Shown: positions 6,162 through 13,706 of the stretch, piece after piece | Layout: the number at the start of each line of letters is the position of its first letter | How positions within the stretch are numbered: position 1 is the stretch's first letter | NCBI GenBank assembly: GCA_026982235.1 | Contig: JALSHM010000307.1 | Span: 1 to 15,017 of the forward strand | Source of the DNA: Robiginitomaculum sp. | Lineage (GTDB): Bacteria > Pseudomonadota > Alphaproteobacteria > Caulobacterales > Maricaulaceae | Length of the DNA stretch: 15,017 bases | Direction of reading: 5' to 3' | The notes under the pieces: model-generated | Database searches by the model: none | What the model was told of the DNA's origin: nothing | Seen by the model: the letters and a program-made list of their open reading frames with translations, nothing else | Made by a program: the position numbers and the translations under genes

Positions 6162-8243
6162 ATGAGGCCAGATATTTTATTTCCGTTGTTTGCAGACATT
6201 AGCACCGTGTCCGGTGTTGGGCCGCGCTCGGCGGATTTGTTGGGCAAAGCCATGGGACGGCGCATCCGTGATGTGGTTTTGACCCCGCCCAGTGGCTTAA
6301 TCGAGCGCAAACGCTTACCCGGTATATCCAGTGCGGTTGACGGCGATATGGTGATTTTAAAAGTGCGCGTTGGCACCCACAGGCCGGGGGCTACACGGCG
6401 CTTGCCCTATAGGGTGTTTGTTTCAGACGGCTCAGGACAGTTAGAACTTACGTTTTTCCATGCGCGGCCTGATTATTTGCGCCGTCAACTCCCCGAAGGT
6501 GCAGACGTGATCATTTCGGGCAAGATTGAGCATTTTCGCGGCCAGCCGCAAATGACCCATCCGGATTATATACTGCCCCTTAAAGACGCTGGCGACATCC
6601 CTGAATATGAAACCATTTATCCGCTCACCTCTGGCCTGTCGCAAAAAATGGCACGCAAGGCGGTTATTGGTGCGCTAGAGAAAACTCCCGAACTGCCAGA
6701 ATGGCTGGACCCAGCCATGCGCGCCCAGAACCAATGGCCAAGCTGGCTAGAGGCTATACAGAGCCTTCATGCGCCCGCCAGCAAGATAGAAGCCGGCGAA
6801 GATACCCTGCACCGCCGCCGCTTGGCCTATGATGAACTCCTGGCGCGGCAATTCGCTTTGGCGCTTGTGCGTGAACATACCCGCGCTAAATCCGGGCGCA
6901 GTTTCAAAGCCACAGGCGAATATGTGCGCGAAGTCCTAGACGCCGCCCCGTTCAAGCCAACAGGCGCACAATCGCGCACATTCGCAGAAATCAAAGCCGA
7001 CTTAACAGCGCCCACCCGCATGGCGCGGTTGCTACAGGGCGATGTGGGGGCTGGCAAAACATTTGTCGCTGCCCTTGCTAGCGCTCATGTCTGCGAAGCC
7101 GGGGCGCAAGTGGCGATTATGGCACCCACAGAAATCCTGGCACGCCAGCACAAAAAATCCCTGGAAAGCTTCCTCGCGCCCGCTAACCTGACCGTCGAAG
7201 CCCTCACTGGGCGCGATAAAGGCGGGCAGCGCAAGGCTATTTTATGCGGTCTGGCCGACGGGCATATAGATGTGATATGCGGCACCCATGCCCTGTTCCA
7301 AGAGCATGTAGAATTTGCCAATTTGGGGCTCGCCATCATTGATGAGCAACATCGTTTCGGCGTGCGCGACCGATTGCGCCTCAGCCAGAAAGGCCAAAAG
7401 CCAGACATATTGGTGATGACCGCCACCCCCATCCCGCGCACCCTTGCCCTGACCTCTTATGGGGATATGGATATTTCAAGGCTTGATGAAAAACCTATGG
7501 GGCGCAAACCCATCGAGACACGTATTGTGCCCGTGGAGAAAATGCACGCGGTTATGGACGGCTTGCAACGCGTGCTAGACAAGGGTGAACAAGTTTATTG
7601 GGTTTGCCCGCTGGTGGAGGATTCGGATTTAATTGACCTAGCCTCCGCAGAAGAACGCTATAGGCACTTATCCGCACGGTTTGGAGACCGGGTTGGCTTA
7701 TTGCACGGGCGGTTAAAGCCCCAAGAGAAAGAAGCCATATCGGAAAGCTTCAAGCGCGGACAATATGATATTTTAGTGGCCACAACAGTTATTGAGGTCG
7801 GGGTCGATGCGCCGGGTGCTACGGTCATGGTGATTGAACATGCAGAACGCTTCGGGCTGGCGCAACTACACCAGCTTAGGGGTCGGGTTGGGCGTAATGA
7901 TAAACAATCATCCTGTATCCTCCTGTATAAAGGCCCGCTTGGGGTCAATTCCAAGGCACGGCTCAATATTATGCGCGAGACCGAAGACGGGTTTCGCATC
8001 GCCGAAGAAGACTGGAATTTGCGCGGCTCAGGCGATTTGCTCGGCGCACGGCAAAGCGGCCTGCCCGATTATAAGCTGGCCAATCTCGATAAACACAAAT
8101 CCCTGCTAGAAACCGCCGTCACAGATGCGCGACATTTCGCAGCCACAGACCCAAATTTAGCCAGCGAACGGGGTAAGGCTATGCTGAACTTATTGTATTT
8201 ATTTGAACAAGATGTGGGTGTGAAATTGATGCAGTCTGGATGA
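6162..8243 (+). CDS. recG: ATP-dependent DNA helicase RecG
   Basis: Double-stranded DNA translocase that reverses stalled replication forks and processes R-loops and recombination intermediates. From ATG 6162 the protein has 693 residues and opens MRPDILFPLFADISTVSGVG, as alphaproteobacterial RecG does. An N-terminal helical part is followed by the OB-fold wedge domain (about 60-140). The superfamily 2 core has Walker A GDVGAGKT at 293-300, DEQH at 394-397, TATPIPRTL at 420-428 and the HQLRGRVGR motif VI region near 570-578. A RecG C-terminal domain follows (LRGSGDLLGARQSG, about 620-633). A TTG start 99 bases upstream would add an unrelated tail, so I rejected it. No strong Shine-Dalgarno is visible. 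A 15-codon open frame (ATG 6118) ends in an ATGA overlap with this start. Divergent from sdhE-mfd. Secure. Confidence 0.97.
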   Translation: MRPDILFPLFADISTVSGVGPRSADLLGKAMGRRIRDVVLTPPSGLIERKRLPGISSAVDGDMVILKVRVGTHRPGATRRLPYRVFVSDGSGQLELTFFHARPDYLRRQLPEGADVIISGKIEHFRGQPQMTHPDYILPLKDAGDIPEYETIYPLTSGLSQKMARKAVIGALEKTPELPEWLDPAMRAQNQWPSWLEAIQSLHAPASKIEAGEDTLHRRRLAYDELLARQFALALVREHTRAKSGRSFKATGEYVREVLDAAPFKPTGAQSRTFAEIKADLTAPTRMARLLQGDVGAGKTFVAALASAHVCEAGAQVAIMAPTEILARQHKKSLESFLAPANLTVEALTGRDKGGQRKAILCGLADGHIDVICGTHALFQEHVEFANLGLAIIDEQHRFGVRDRLRLSQKGQKPDILVMTATPIPRTLALTSYGDMDISRLDEKPMGRKPIETRIVPVEKMHAVMDGLQRVLDKGEQVYWVCPLVEDSDLIDLASAEERYRHLSARFGDRVGLLHGRLKPQEKEAISESFKRGQYDILVATTVIEVGVDAPGATVMVIEHAERFGLAQLHQLRGRVGRNDKQSSCILLYKGPLGVNSKARLNIMRETEDGFRIAEEDWNLRGSGDLLGARQSGLPDYKLANLDKHKSLLETAVTDARHFAATDPNLASERGKAMLNLLYLFEQDVGVKLMQSG

Positions 8244-8260
8244 TGTTAGCATTTTCTGTA

Positions 8261-8387
8261 CCCTCCCTAAATTCCGCTCATACCCGGCCACGACCGGGTA
8301 TCCAGCAAATAAAGGGCGAGCAAAGCTCGCACATTCTTGTTAGAACTGGATTCCCGTTTGCACGGGAATGAGCGGGTTTTAGGAGGG
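8261..8387. repeat. Compound palindromic intergenic repeat (cloverleaf-like)
   Basis: The element fills the gap between the convergent recG and DUF502 genes. Outer arms 8261-8281 and 8368-8387 are inverted repeats (CCGCTCAT at 8274-8281 against ATGAGCGG at 8368-8375, extended by CCCTCC...TAAA against TTTTAGGAGGG). Inside are hairpin TACCCGG/CCGGGTA (8281-8300), an inner stem ATCCAG/CTGGAT (8300-8305 with 8346-8351), a hairpin GCGAGC-AAA-GCTCGC (8316-8330) and a hairpin ATTCCCGT/ACGGGAAT (8350-8369). The nesting looks like a paired REP unit. It may also act as a bidirectional terminator, though U-runs are poor. Structure is seen directly; family and function are inferred. Confidence 0.8.
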
Positions 8388-8393
8388 CTTTAA

Positions 8394-9071
8394 TTACATA
8401 CTCGGCGTCGGCCCTTCTATTTTCTCCAAGTCTTCATCGGACGTTACCATACCGCCAGAAATAATCATTTTAGCACCCTCTTCCGGTGTCATATTCAGGA
8501 CTTTTAAATCCGTACGTTTGACAAAAAGCAAAAACCCGGATGTCGGGTTGGGCGTAGTCGGTACAAATACGCACACATAGCCGTCTTTCAATTCTTCACG
8601 CGGTGCCCCTTTGAGATCAGAGGTGATAAACCCGACTGCCCATAATCCTTTGCGGGGGTATTCCAATAAGCACACTTCCTTAAAAGCTTGATCTTTTTGG
8701 TTTGCCATTGTCTGGACAATCTGTTTGAGGGTTTTATAGATATTGCGCACTAATGGCACGCGTGAAACCAAATCCTCCCCAAGTCTCAACAGACGACTAC
8801 CAAAGAAATTTGTTGCAAGCGCTCCCAACAACCAAAGTGCGATAACCGAAATAATGATACCAAGGCCAGGAATCGCGACCACCCATTCCGGCACATAATG
8901 TGACGGGATAAGCGGCTTAACGCGCGTATCCACAATATTGACAAACCATGTGATGAGCCAAATCGTGATACCAATGGGCAGAGCTACAACCACACCCGTG
9001 AAAAAGCTATTGCGCAAAGACGCAAAGAAATGGTGCTTTTTAGCGGGGTGTTCGGATGGCGGTTTTGTCAT
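8394..9071 (-). CDS. DUF502 family inner-membrane protein
   Basis: Conserved membrane protein of unknown biochemical role; plant relatives are the COV/LIKE-COV proteins. The 225 residues comprise a short basic N-terminus and two hydrophobic segments, about 24-46 (FTGVVVALPIGITIWLITW) and 66-88 (VAIPGLGIIISVIALWLLG). A soluble region follows with the family signatures RVPLVRNIYKTLKQIV (about 104-119) and FVPTTPNPTSGFLLFV (about 169-184). The longest frame begins at a TTG 72 bases upstream, adding residues unlike the family. I chose ATG 9071, although its ribosome site is weak. It diverges from the DUF3089 gene and faces recG across the compound repeat. Family assignment is firm; function is unknown. 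Confidence 0.9.
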   Translation of the reverse strand: MTKPPSEHPAKKHHFFASLRNSFFTGVVVALPIGITIWLITWFVNIVDTRVKPLIPSHYVPEWVVAIPGLGIIISVIALWLLGALATNFFGSRLLRLGEDLVSRVPLVRNIYKTLKQIVQTMANQKDQAFKEVCLLEYPRKGLWAVGFITSDLKGAPREELKDGYVCVFVPTTPNPTSGFLLFVKRTDLKVLNMTPEEGAKMIISGGMVTSDEDLEKIEGPTPSM

Positions 9072-9155
9072 TTTGATGGCTTTCGTATTTATGTATGCTG
9101 TTGTAAGCTTGTTTAAGCGATTCAGTAAATAGCATTTTTGCAATAAAGGTGAAAT
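9072..9155. promoter_or_regulatory. DUF502/DUF3089 divergent promoter region
   Basis: These 84 bases between divergent genes must hold both promoters. AAGGTGA at 9146-9152 is a good ribosome site just ahead of the TTG at 9156 and decides that start. I see no convincing operator or -35/-10 pair. Confidence 0.45.
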
Positions 9156-10367
9156 TTGACCAAATTAGGGTATATACATATACGCATTATCATAAGTGTG
9201 CTTTTGGGTCTTCTGGCCTTATTGCTTATATTTGCGTCTTGGTATTACCGCGATGATTTATTTCGCTCTATATATGACCCCGGCGAGCCATTTCAAACTA
9301 TGGACAGGCCAGTTGCACCGGTTTACCACAGCGCATCTGGCTGGTTACTCAGGCCTGACCCCAATATCGACCCCATAGACATCCCCGGCGGAGATGTTTT
9401 TGTTGTCTCCCCAACCCTGTTTTTAGGGCGCACACATTGGAATGCGCCAACAGATGACGCAAAGCTGGCCAGCCAATTTACCCATGTGGTTTTGCCAAAT
9501 TATATATTGCCCTTTACATCCGCAGGCCGGGTCTATGCGCCAAAATACCGCCAAGCCGCCCTGTATACATTTCTAAACAACCGCGATGATTCGCTTCTGG
9601 CTATGGAATTTGCCTACCAAGATGTGCGCCGTGCCTTTACGGTGTTTCTCGCCGAAAATCCGCCGGAGCGTCCTATTGTGTTGGTGGGCTACGGCCAAGG
9701 CGGCCTGCATGTGCAAAGATTGCTGAGCGAGTTTTTCGGCGGTGGTAAGCTTAATCAAAAACTGGCGGTCGCCTATGTTATAGACCACCCCACGGTACTG
9801 GAGAACCTTGGAGAGATTAAACCCTGTGCCCGCAAACAAGACACAAATTGCCTAGTCGCCTTCGGGGCGTTCGAGCCTAAAGAGAAAAAACGCGCCCGGC
9901 GATTCACCCAGCGCACCTTGGTGTGGGATTTGGGCAATACGGCAAGGCCAAATATGCGTTCAGTCTCCGGGCGGCCACTTTTGTGTGTCAATCCGCTTCT
10001 TTGGACGATGGACACAGATTATGCCCCGCCGCGCCTACATTTAGGCGGGGTGGCCGCTGAAGGCTTAGGACTTGAGACCATGCCCGTACCTGTCCCCCAA
10101 CAAACCGGGGCGCAGTGCCAAGACGGTATTTTATTACTCGACAAGCCGAAACAAAAAGCCCTGCGCAGACCTAGTCGTTTCGGCGGCAAATACCGCACCT
10201 TGCCGTCTAATTTATTCTATGAAGATTTACGCATAGATGCGAAAAGACGGGTTCAGAACCTTATTGACAAAGATATATTACCAAAACGGGCACCACTATT
10301 GGAGCTAGAAACCATTGAAATTGAGGACAGCCCCGTCACCCTACCCCTAAAGCCAATAAAACAGTAA
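9156..10367 (+). CDS. DUF3089 alpha/beta-hydrolase-like membrane-anchored protein, catalytic Ser replaced
   Basis: A 403-residue protein with a single N-terminal membrane anchor (about residues 11-30, IIISVLLGLLALLLIFASWYY) and a large domain probably outside the membrane. DUF3089 landmarks are clear: DVFVVSPTLFLGRTHWNAP (80-98), VYAPKYRQAAL (126-136), the cysteine pair C224/C232 (CARKQDTNC), CVNPLLW (277-283) and NLFYEDLR (352-359). The nucleophile elbow, normally GHSQG in this family, reads GYGQG at 178-182, so the expected serine is Gly180. The usual His before the NLFY segment reads Arg347 (GKYRTLP). The frame is otherwise intact. It may be a pseudoenzyme with a binding or structural role. 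TTG start chosen: AAGGTGA sits just upstream and the next in-frame ATG (residue 49) would delete the anchor. It ends 10 bp from the convergent kdsA stop. Confidence 0.82.
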   Translation: MTKLGYIHIRIIISVLLGLLALLLIFASWYYRDDLFRSIYDPGEPFQTMDRPVAPVYHSASGWLLRPDPNIDPIDIPGGDVFVVSPTLFLGRTHWNAPTDDAKLASQFTHVVLPNYILPFTSAGRVYAPKYRQAALYTFLNNRDDSLLAMEFAYQDVRRAFTVFLAENPPERPIVLVGYGQGGLHVQRLLSEFFGGGKLNQKLAVAYVIDHPTVLENLGEIKPCARKQDTNCLVAFGAFEPKEKKRARRFTQRTLVWDLGNTARPNMRSVSGRPLLCVNPLLWTMDTDYAPPRLHLGGVAAEGLGLETMPVPVPQQTGAQCQDGILLLDKPKQKALRRPSRFGGKYRTLPSNLFYEDLRIDAKRRVQNLIDKDILPKRAPLLELETIEIEDSPVTLPLKPIKQ

Positions 10368-10377
10368 ATACAATAAC

Positions 10378-11226
10378 TTACAGGGACTTGCTTAACTTAT
10401 CGAACGCCATAATGTCGTTAAGGAGGTCTTCAAATTCGCCTGTGGGGATCATATTGGGGCCGTCCGAGGGGGCGTTCATGGGGTCTGGATGGGTTTCCAT
10501 AAATATGGCGGCCACACCTATAGCAGCTGCGGCGCGGGCCAATGTGGGCACAAATTCCCGCTGACCGCCAGACGTACCACCCTGGCCGCCGGGTTGTTGT
10601 ACAGAATGGGTAGCGTCGAACACGACCGGACCGCCAAAGCTCTTGAGGGTCGGCAAAGCCCGAAAATCCGTGACTAAAGTATTATAGCCAAAACTCGCCC
10701 CACGCTCACACGCCATGACATTGGGATTGCCCGCCTCAACCAATTTGTTCAGGACATTTTTCATATCCCAAGGTGCTAAAAATTGCCCTTTTTTCACATT
10801 GATGACCCGCCCCGTCTGGGCGGCGGCGACCAATAAATCCGTCTGGCGGCACAAAAATGCCGGGATTTGCAATATATCTGCAACCGCACCGACGCGTGTG
10901 CATTGCTCCGCCGTATGCACATCTGTGAGTATTGGCAGGCCAATTTTCTCTTTAATTTCGGCAAAAATCGGGAGCGCCGCATCAATCCCAATACCACGCG
11001 GCGAATGGATTGAAGTGCGGTTGGCTTTGTCATAGGACGACTTATAGACCAAATTAACCCCGACATTATCGGCGATGTCCTTAAGCATGCCCGCAGTCTC
11101 TAGGGCATGTTCCCGGCTCTCCATAGCGCAGGGGCCTGCGAAAATTGTCAAAGGCTTATCATTGCCAATTTCGTACGTCCCACCACCTGGTGTTTTCAAA
11201 CTTATGGTCGCATTCATTTTAGTCAT
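10378..11226 (-). CDS. kdsA: 3-deoxy-D-manno-octulosonate 8-phosphate synthase KdsA, metal-dependent class II
   Basis: Condenses phosphoenolpyruvate with arabinose 5-phosphate to give KDO 8-phosphate, the precursor of the LPS inner-core sugar. The 282-residue TIM-barrel protein shows FKSSFDKANR-like YKSSYDKANRTSIHS (61-75), LCRQTDLL (125-132) and NVKKGQFLAPWD (143-154). Metal ligands of the class II (Aquifex-type) enzyme are all present: Cys33 (AGPCAMES), His207 (DATHSVQ), Glu244 (METHPDP) and Asp255 (SDGPN). E. coli KdsA has Asn at the first position and needs no metal, so this one should. The longest frame starts at a TTG 45 bases upstream. I chose ATG 11226 because AGGAGA (11232-11237) lies five bases before it. 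A small CCCC/GGGG hairpin (11239-11252) sits beside that ribosome site. Divergent from cysK. Confidence 0.96.
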   Translation of the reverse strand: MTKMNATISLKTPGGGTYEIGNDKPLTIFAGPCAMESREHALETAGMLKDIADNVGVNLVYKSSYDKANRTSIHSPRGIGIDAALPIFAEIKEKIGLPILTDVHTAEQCTRVGAVADILQIPAFLCRQTDLLVAAAQTGRVINVKKGQFLAPWDMKNVLNKLVEAGNPNVMACERGASFGYNTLVTDFRALPTLKSFGGPVVFDATHSVQQPGGQGGTSGGQREFVPTLARAAAAIGVAAIFMETHPDPMNAPSDGPNMIPTGEFEDLLNDIMAFDKLSKSL

Positions 11227-11383
11227 ATAAATCTCCTGCCCCACATATGGGGTAAGCGTAGGGTTTTGCAAAGTGAAAATTTCGTATCAAACTGTTGTGA
11301 ACATAAATTTATACACTTGAACACTTTTATACACTTGAACACGGGCGGCGAACAGCATAGCTGTATTTTCAAGGAGAGACAGA
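11227..11383. promoter_or_regulatory. kdsA/cysK divergent regulatory region
   Basis: These 157 bases hold the leaders and promoters of both operons. They contain the kdsA ribosome site, a CCCC-ACATAT-GGGG hairpin (11239-11252), the direct repeat at 11308-11342 and AAGGAG (11371-11376), seven bases before the cysK ATG. I see no recognisable SAM or other riboswitch and no confident -35/-10 pair. Confidence 0.5.
11308..11342. repeat. 17-bp direct repeat, period 18, upstream of cysK
   Basis: TTTATACACTTGAACAC occurs exactly twice, at 11308-11324 and 11326-11342. Its TGAACA core occurs a third time at 11298-11303 in TTGTGAACATAA, so the cores are spaced 20 and 18 bp. The copies lie 40-85 bp before the cysK start, where a promoter or operator would be. 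They could be iterated regulator sites or a slippage duplication. Confidence 0.7.
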
Positions 11384-12364
11384 ATGATCGCAAAATCCAT
11401 TATCGACCTTATCGGCAATACGCCGCTCATCCGCCTGAATAAAGCATCTGAAATCACCGGGTGTGAAATTCTTGGTAAGGCGGAATTTTTAAACCCTGGT
11501 CAGTCCGTTAAAGACCGCGCCGCCTTATCCATTATCCGCGCCGCCGAAGCTGCGGGGACGTTGAAACCTGGCGGCACAGTGGTCGAGGGTACGGCGGGCA
11601 ATACGGGTATTGGCTTGGCCATGGTCTGTGCAGCGCTTGGTTATAACTGTAAAATCGTTATCCCGCGCACGCAGTCCCAAGAGAAGAAAGACGCAATACG
11701 CTTGGCAGGGGCAGAGCTTATCGAAGTTGACGCTGTGCCCTACTCCAACCCGGATAATTATGTGCGCTATTCAGGACGACTGGCCGAGGAGATTGGTGCT
11801 GTGTGGGCCAATCAATTTGACAATACCGCTAATCGGGATGCCCATATCCACACCACTGCGCCGGAAATTTACGCCCAAACGGACGGGAAAGTCGATGGGT
11901 TTATTTGTGCGGTTGGTTCTGGTGGTACGCTGGGCGGCGTTTCTTTGGCTCTCAAAGACATAAACCCGGATATTCAAATCGGCATCGCAGACCCCGGCGG
12001 CTCCAAGCTGTATACATTTTATAAAGACGGCGTGCTAGAGAGCCAAGGCGACTCCGTCACGGAAGGAATCGGCCAAGGGCGGATAACCGATAATCTCGCC
12101 GGCATAGTCGTGGATCGTGCTTACCGCATTGATGATACCCTGGCGCTGAACATTTTGTTCGACTTGACCAAAAACGAAGGCATGTGCCTTGGTGGGTCGA
12201 GCGGTATCAATATAGCCGGTGCCATAGAAATGGCCAAAGACATGGGGCCGGGTCATACAATCGTGACTATGCTGTGTGATTACGGTGCGCGCTACCAATC
12301 CAAGATTTACAATCCCGACTTCTTGCGCCAAAAAGGACTTCCTATACCAAACTGGATGGAGTGA
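11384..12364 (+). CDS. cysK: Cysteine synthase / O-acetylserine sulfhydrylase family PLP enzyme
   Basis: Fold-type II PLP enzyme expected to make cysteine from O-acetylserine and sulfide in the cytoplasm. The 326 residues show the PLP lysine Lys43 (SVKDRAA), a substrate-binding loop TAGNTGIG at 70-77 (commonly TSGNTG in CysK), the phosphate-binding GSGGTLGG at 178-185 and GSSGIN at 271-276 near the PLP ring nitrogen. The length and absence of a CBS regulatory domain suit CysK or CysM rather than a full cystathionine beta-synthase. AAGGAG lies seven bases before the ATG. The TGA is followed after one base by the metC ATG, with the metC ribosome site inside this gene, so the two are coupled. 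EGTAGNTG in place of EPTSGNTG means substrate choice should be treated as likely, not proven. Confidence 0.9.
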   Translation: MIAKSIIDLIGNTPLIRLNKASEITGCEILGKAEFLNPGQSVKDRAALSIIRAAEAAGTLKPGGTVVEGTAGNTGIGLAMVCAALGYNCKIVIPRTQSQEKKDAIRLAGAELIEVDAVPYSNPDNYVRYSGRLAEEIGAVWANQFDNTANRDAHIHTTAPEIYAQTDGKVDGFICAVGSGGTLGGVSLALKDINPDIQIGIADPGGSKLYTFYKDGVLESQGDSVTEGIGQGRITDNLAGIVVDRAYRIDDTLALNILFDLTKNEGMCLGGSSGINIAGAIEMAKDMGPGHTIVTMLCDYGARYQSKIYNPDFLRQKGLPIPNWME

Positions 12365-12365
12365 T

Positions 12366-13508
12366 ATGAAAGACGCAACCAAATTCACCCATATAGGTCG
12401 CCCAAAAGTCGAAACAGGCACCAGTGTCAATCCGCCGATCATTCGCGCCTCTACACTTTTGTTTGATAAGGCGGACGACCTTTATAATGGCGGCCACCGT
12501 ATTTATGGCCGCCACGGCTCACCCGTGCATGATGCTCTATCAGAGGCGTTTTGTACCCTTGAAAACGGTGCAGGTGCGACCTTGGTTCCGTGCGGTCTGG
12601 CGGCCAATACTGCGTCCATTCTAGCCAATGTCAAAGCCGGGGACCATATTTTGGTCACGGACAGTACATACGGCCCGGTTCGGCATTTTTGCAATACCCA
12701 GCTGAGTAAATTTGGGGTGGAGATTGAATATTATCCACCGAATATCGGGGCAGGTATAGAGGCGCTCATCCGCGACAACACATCGTGCATTCTGTTAGAA
12801 AGCCCCGGCTCCCTCAGCATGGAAATTCAAGATTTGCCAGCCATCATCAAAATTGCCAAAACCCACAATATCGTCACCATAGTTGACAATACCTGGTCGG
12901 CGGGTCTGGTCTATGCCCCTTTGGATATGGGCGCGGACATTGCCGTGCATTCAGCAACAAAGTTCTTTAGTGGCCACGGCGATATTTTATTTGGTGCCGT
13001 GGTCTCGCGGACAAAACCCATGGCCAAAAACGTGGCGGCGACGGCTGTGGCCTTTGGCAATTCCACATCCCCGGACGACACCTACCAAATCCTGCGCGGG
13101 TTTCGCACGGTGGTGACCCGGTTTGCGCAGCAATCCAAATCAGCCCTACAATTAGCCACTTGGCTAGAATCCCACGACAAAGTTGCCCGCGCCGTCCACC
13201 CTGCCCTCAAATCTCACCCGAACCACGATCTGTGGCAGCGGGATTTCACAGGGTCTTCGTGCTTATTCAGTATAGTCCTAAAACCGTGCGCGCAGACCGA
13301 AGTCCTCGCCCTGCTTGACCGCCTTAAACTTTTTGCCAAAGGCTTCTCGTTCGGTGGTTTTGAAAGCCTGGTCATTCATTGTGATCCGCAACTGACCCGC
13401 AATCACGACCCAAAATTCGAAGGCCCCTTAGTGCGCATTTCCTGCGGCCTGGAAGACATAGAAGATATGAAAGCCGACTGGGCGCGATCCCTAGACCAGA
13501 TCTCCTAG
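12366..13508 (+). CDS. metC: Cystathionine beta-lyase MetC (Cys/Met metabolism PLP enzyme)
   Basis: Fold-type I PLP lyase that cleaves cystathionine to homocysteine, pyruvate and ammonia for methionine synthesis. The 380-residue protein has the PLP lysine Lys199 in HSATKFFSGHGD, the cofactor aspartate Asp174 in IVDNTWSAG, the ring-stacking Tyr102 in STYGPVRHF and the substrate carboxylate arginine near Arg358 (VRISCGLED). Other landmarks are IYGRHGSPVHDAL (47-59) and GFSFGGFESL (326-335). The last replaces the SWGG of E. coli MetC by SFGG. GGAG at 12358-12361, inside the end of cysK, serves the ATG one base after the cysK stop. The pairing suggests a cysteine-cystathionine-homocysteine module. 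A related gamma-lyase or desulfhydrase activity cannot be excluded by sequence alone. Confidence 0.88.
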   Translation: MKDATKFTHIGRPKVETGTSVNPPIIRASTLLFDKADDLYNGGHRIYGRHGSPVHDALSEAFCTLENGAGATLVPCGLAANTASILANVKAGDHILVTDSTYGPVRHFCNTQLSKFGVEIEYYPPNIGAGIEALIRDNTSCILLESPGSLSMEIQDLPAIIKIAKTHNIVTIVDNTWSAGLVYAPLDMGADIAVHSATKFFSGHGDILFGAVVSRTKPMAKNVAATAVAFGNSTSPDDTYQILRGFRTVVTRFAQQSKSALQLATWLESHDKVARAVHPALKSHPNHDLWQRDFTGSSCLFSIVLKPCAQTEVLALLDRLKLFAKGFSFGGFESLVIHCDPQLTRNHDPKFEGPLVRISCGLEDIEDMKADWARSLDQIS

Positions 13509-13522
13509 AGCGTTTCGCGCTC
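13508..13522 (+). terminator. Short hairpin at the metC stop
   Basis: GAGCG-TTTCG-CGCTC folds into a 5-bp stem beginning at the last base of the metC stop codon. It is GC-rich but no T-run follows, so termination is doubtful. The T-rich stretch comes only 40 bp later (13559-13580), near the convergent tRNA. Confidence 0.3.
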
Positions 13523-13585
13523 CCTGATATACGGCCAGCCAAATAACTCTACAACACATTGTTTTAATTGATTTTATTTTGACAA

Positions 13586-13662
<77 letters not shown>

Positions 13663-13706
13663 GTTAGCGGGCGTATAAATGCTTCGTCCTAATGTGTCTA
13701 CAATTC

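Noticed and set aside
9072..9143. N-terminal extension of the DUF502 protein from a TTG start
   Set aside because: It would overlap the promoter region of the divergent gene and adds residues not typical of DUF502.
11227..11271. N-terminal extension of KdsA from a TTG start
   Set aside because: AGGAGA lies immediately before ATG 11226, inside the extension, and the shorter form fits the family length.
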